From Vreelandella subglaciescola (GTDB taxonomy: Bacteria; Pseudomonadota; Gammaproteobacteria; Pseudomonadales; Halomonadaceae): a stretch of 58,634 bases of DNA. The notes under the pieces were generated by a model that saw only the letters and a list, made by a program, of their open reading frames with translations, made no database searches and was not told the origin of the DNA. The stretch spans positions 1-58,634 of the forward strand of contig JAKDRW010000007.1 of assembly GCA_030454225.1 (NCBI GenBank), written 5' to 3'. Positions 57,790 to 58,634 of the stretch are shown one piece after another (the stretch's first letter is position 1; each line of letters begins with the position of its first letter). A program made the position numbers and the translations under genes.

Positions 57790-58386
57790 TCAAGCGCGTT
57801 TCAGAAAGTTGGCCAGCAGCGCGTGGCCTTGGCGTGTGAGGATGGATTCCGGATGAAACTGCACGCCTTCAATATCCAGCTCGCGGTGGCGCAGCCCCAT
57901 GATGAGCCCCGGCGTTACGTCGTCATCGGGCGTCCAGGCGGTAACCTCAAGGCACTCGGGCAGGCTGTCTTTATTCACCACCAGCGAGTGATAGCGGGTC
58001 ACTTCGAGCGGGTTGTCCAGCCCGGCAAACACGCCCTGGCCCAGGTGCTCAATCGCCGAGGTTTTGCCGTGCATGACCTCGGGCGCGCGCACGACGCGGC
58101 CGCCGTACGCCTGGCCGATGGCCTGGTGCCCCAGGCACACGCCCAGAATCGGCAGCGTGCCGGCAAAATGGCGGATGGCGTCCAGCGCAATGCCCGCCTC
58201 ACTGGGCGTACAGGGGCCCGGCGAAACCACCAGATGACTCGGCGCCAGCGCCTCGATGCCGGCAAGGTCGATCTCGTCGTTACGGTAGGTCAGCACCTCG
58301 GCGCCCAGCTCGCCCAGATACTGGACGATGTTGTAGGTGAAACTGTCGTAATTATCCAGCATCACGATTTTTGCCGCTTTAGCCAT
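57790..58386 (-). CDS. trpG: anthranilate synthase component II (glutaminase)
   Basis: This is a class I glutamine amidotransferase of 198 residues that feeds ammonia to TrpE, and in many bacteria also to PabB. The oxyanion-strand VSPGPC(T) and nucleophile C84 ([11 protein letters not shown]) are present, with the His-Glu pair in [10 protein letters not shown]. It opens trpG-trpD-trpC. trpE is not adjacent within the window: the 248 bases upstream hold no minus-strand coding sequence. The ribosome site before the ATG is weak. Confidence 0.94.
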   Translation of the reverse strand: MAKAAKIVMLDNYDSFTYNIVQYLGELGAEVLTYRNDEIDLAGIEALAPSHLVVSPGPCTPSEAGIALDAIRHFAGTLPILGVCLGHQAIGQAYGGRVVRAPEVMHGKTSAIEHLGQGVFAGLDNPLEVTRYHSLVVNKDSLPECLEVTAWTPDDDVTPGLIMGLRHRELDIEGVQFHPESILTRQGHALLANFLKRA

Positions 58387-58634
58387 CTGGGAAACCTATT
58401 ATTTGCTGGGTACGCATTGGGATCGGTGAAGACGGTTAGCCCGCATATGATTCAGCTTGATGCCGGCTGGACGATTTTTTCGATTGTAACGCAACCGGCC
58501 TGCAACGTGCACGACGCAGGCCTTTTAGCCGACCTCGGCCGCAGTGCGCCGGCGGGTGGTTTTTAAGCAGACCTTGAAGTCCTGAATTCATAGAATAACT
58601 GCAGCACTTTGGACCACAAGGTAGAGGCAGGAGG
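58387..58634. other. gene-free right edge with hairpin and an edge ribosome site
   Basis: No coding sequence is visible. A TACAAT -10-like hexamer on the minus strand (58483-58488) may belong to trpG. A 7-base inverted repeat, GGCCTGC (58497-58503) and GCAGGCC (58516-58522), is followed by TTTT on the plus strand. The window ends in AGGAGG (58629-58634) on the plus strand, suggesting that a plus-strand gene starts just outside. Confidence 0.45.

Noticed and set aside
58497..58526. Tryptophan attenuator upstream of trpG
   Set aside because: The T-run follows the hairpin on the plus strand, opposite to trpG, and no Trp-codon leader peptide is visible.

Overview
The window is 58.6 kb of dense, GC-rich gammaproteobacterial chromosome. 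Gene content and order (gacA-uvrC-pgsA followed by tRNA-Gly/Cys/Leu; dnaX-ybaB-recR; rnd-ycgL-ycgN; a GntR-prpBC-acnD-prpF-prpD propionate operon; trpGDC; tal-STAS-PP2C-mlaA) and the acidic proteins point to a Halomonas-like member of the Halomonadaceae, related to pseudomonads. This assignment is an inference from gene content, not a database match. I see no insertion sequence, prophage, CRISPR array, rRNA or integron. About 53 protein genes and four tRNAs are supported.

Layout. 1-2.3 kb: minus-strand TauE/SafE and Bcr/CflA transporters. 2.3-5.5 kb: transaldolase facing a STAS/PP2C signalling pair and the MlaA lipoprotein. 5.5-13.9 kb: a minus-strand run with a KAS III-like enzyme, HrpA helicase, a 4-OT-family tautomerase, FadD (with a PsrA-like operator upstream) and a YafJ-type amidotransferase. 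13.9-17.3 kb: a small membrane protein, an S9 oligopeptidase, YcgN and YcgL. 17.3-21.8 kb: RNase D, RecR, YbaB, DnaX, GrxD. 21.9-27 kb: ArgF, tRNA-Ala, GacA-UvrC-PgsA and three tRNAs behind a near-consensus promoter. 27-32.7 kb: NadB, YgfX/SdhE, IhfB, LapA-LapB, PyrF and a ComEA-like protein. 32.8-41 kb: the methylcitrate-cycle operon. 41.2-49.4 kb: PabB, a divergent CysH, CysB, TrxA, an AI-2E-family exporter, a SIMPL protein, SerS and a DUF4202 protein. 49.5-58.4 kb: YdiJ-type FAD/FeS dehydrogenase, PntAB transhydrogenase and TrpC-TrpD-TrpG.

How the genes work together. Propionyl-CoA would be oxidised to pyruvate and succinate by PrpC, AcnD/PrpF, PrpD and PrpB under a GntR repressor that has a palindromic site just downstream of its own promoter. 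Sulfate assimilation appears as CysH with its regulator CysB and thioredoxin close by. Envelope maintenance appears as MlaA (phospholipid retrograde transport) and LapA/LapB (control of LPS synthesis). Most of the window is housekeeping sequence. The items most worth a second look are the receiver-less PP2C/STAS pair, the divergent CysH, the paired palindromes around the GntR gene, the PsrA-like site at fadD, and several small leader ORFs and hairpins at gene starts. No clearly new multi-gene system is visible.
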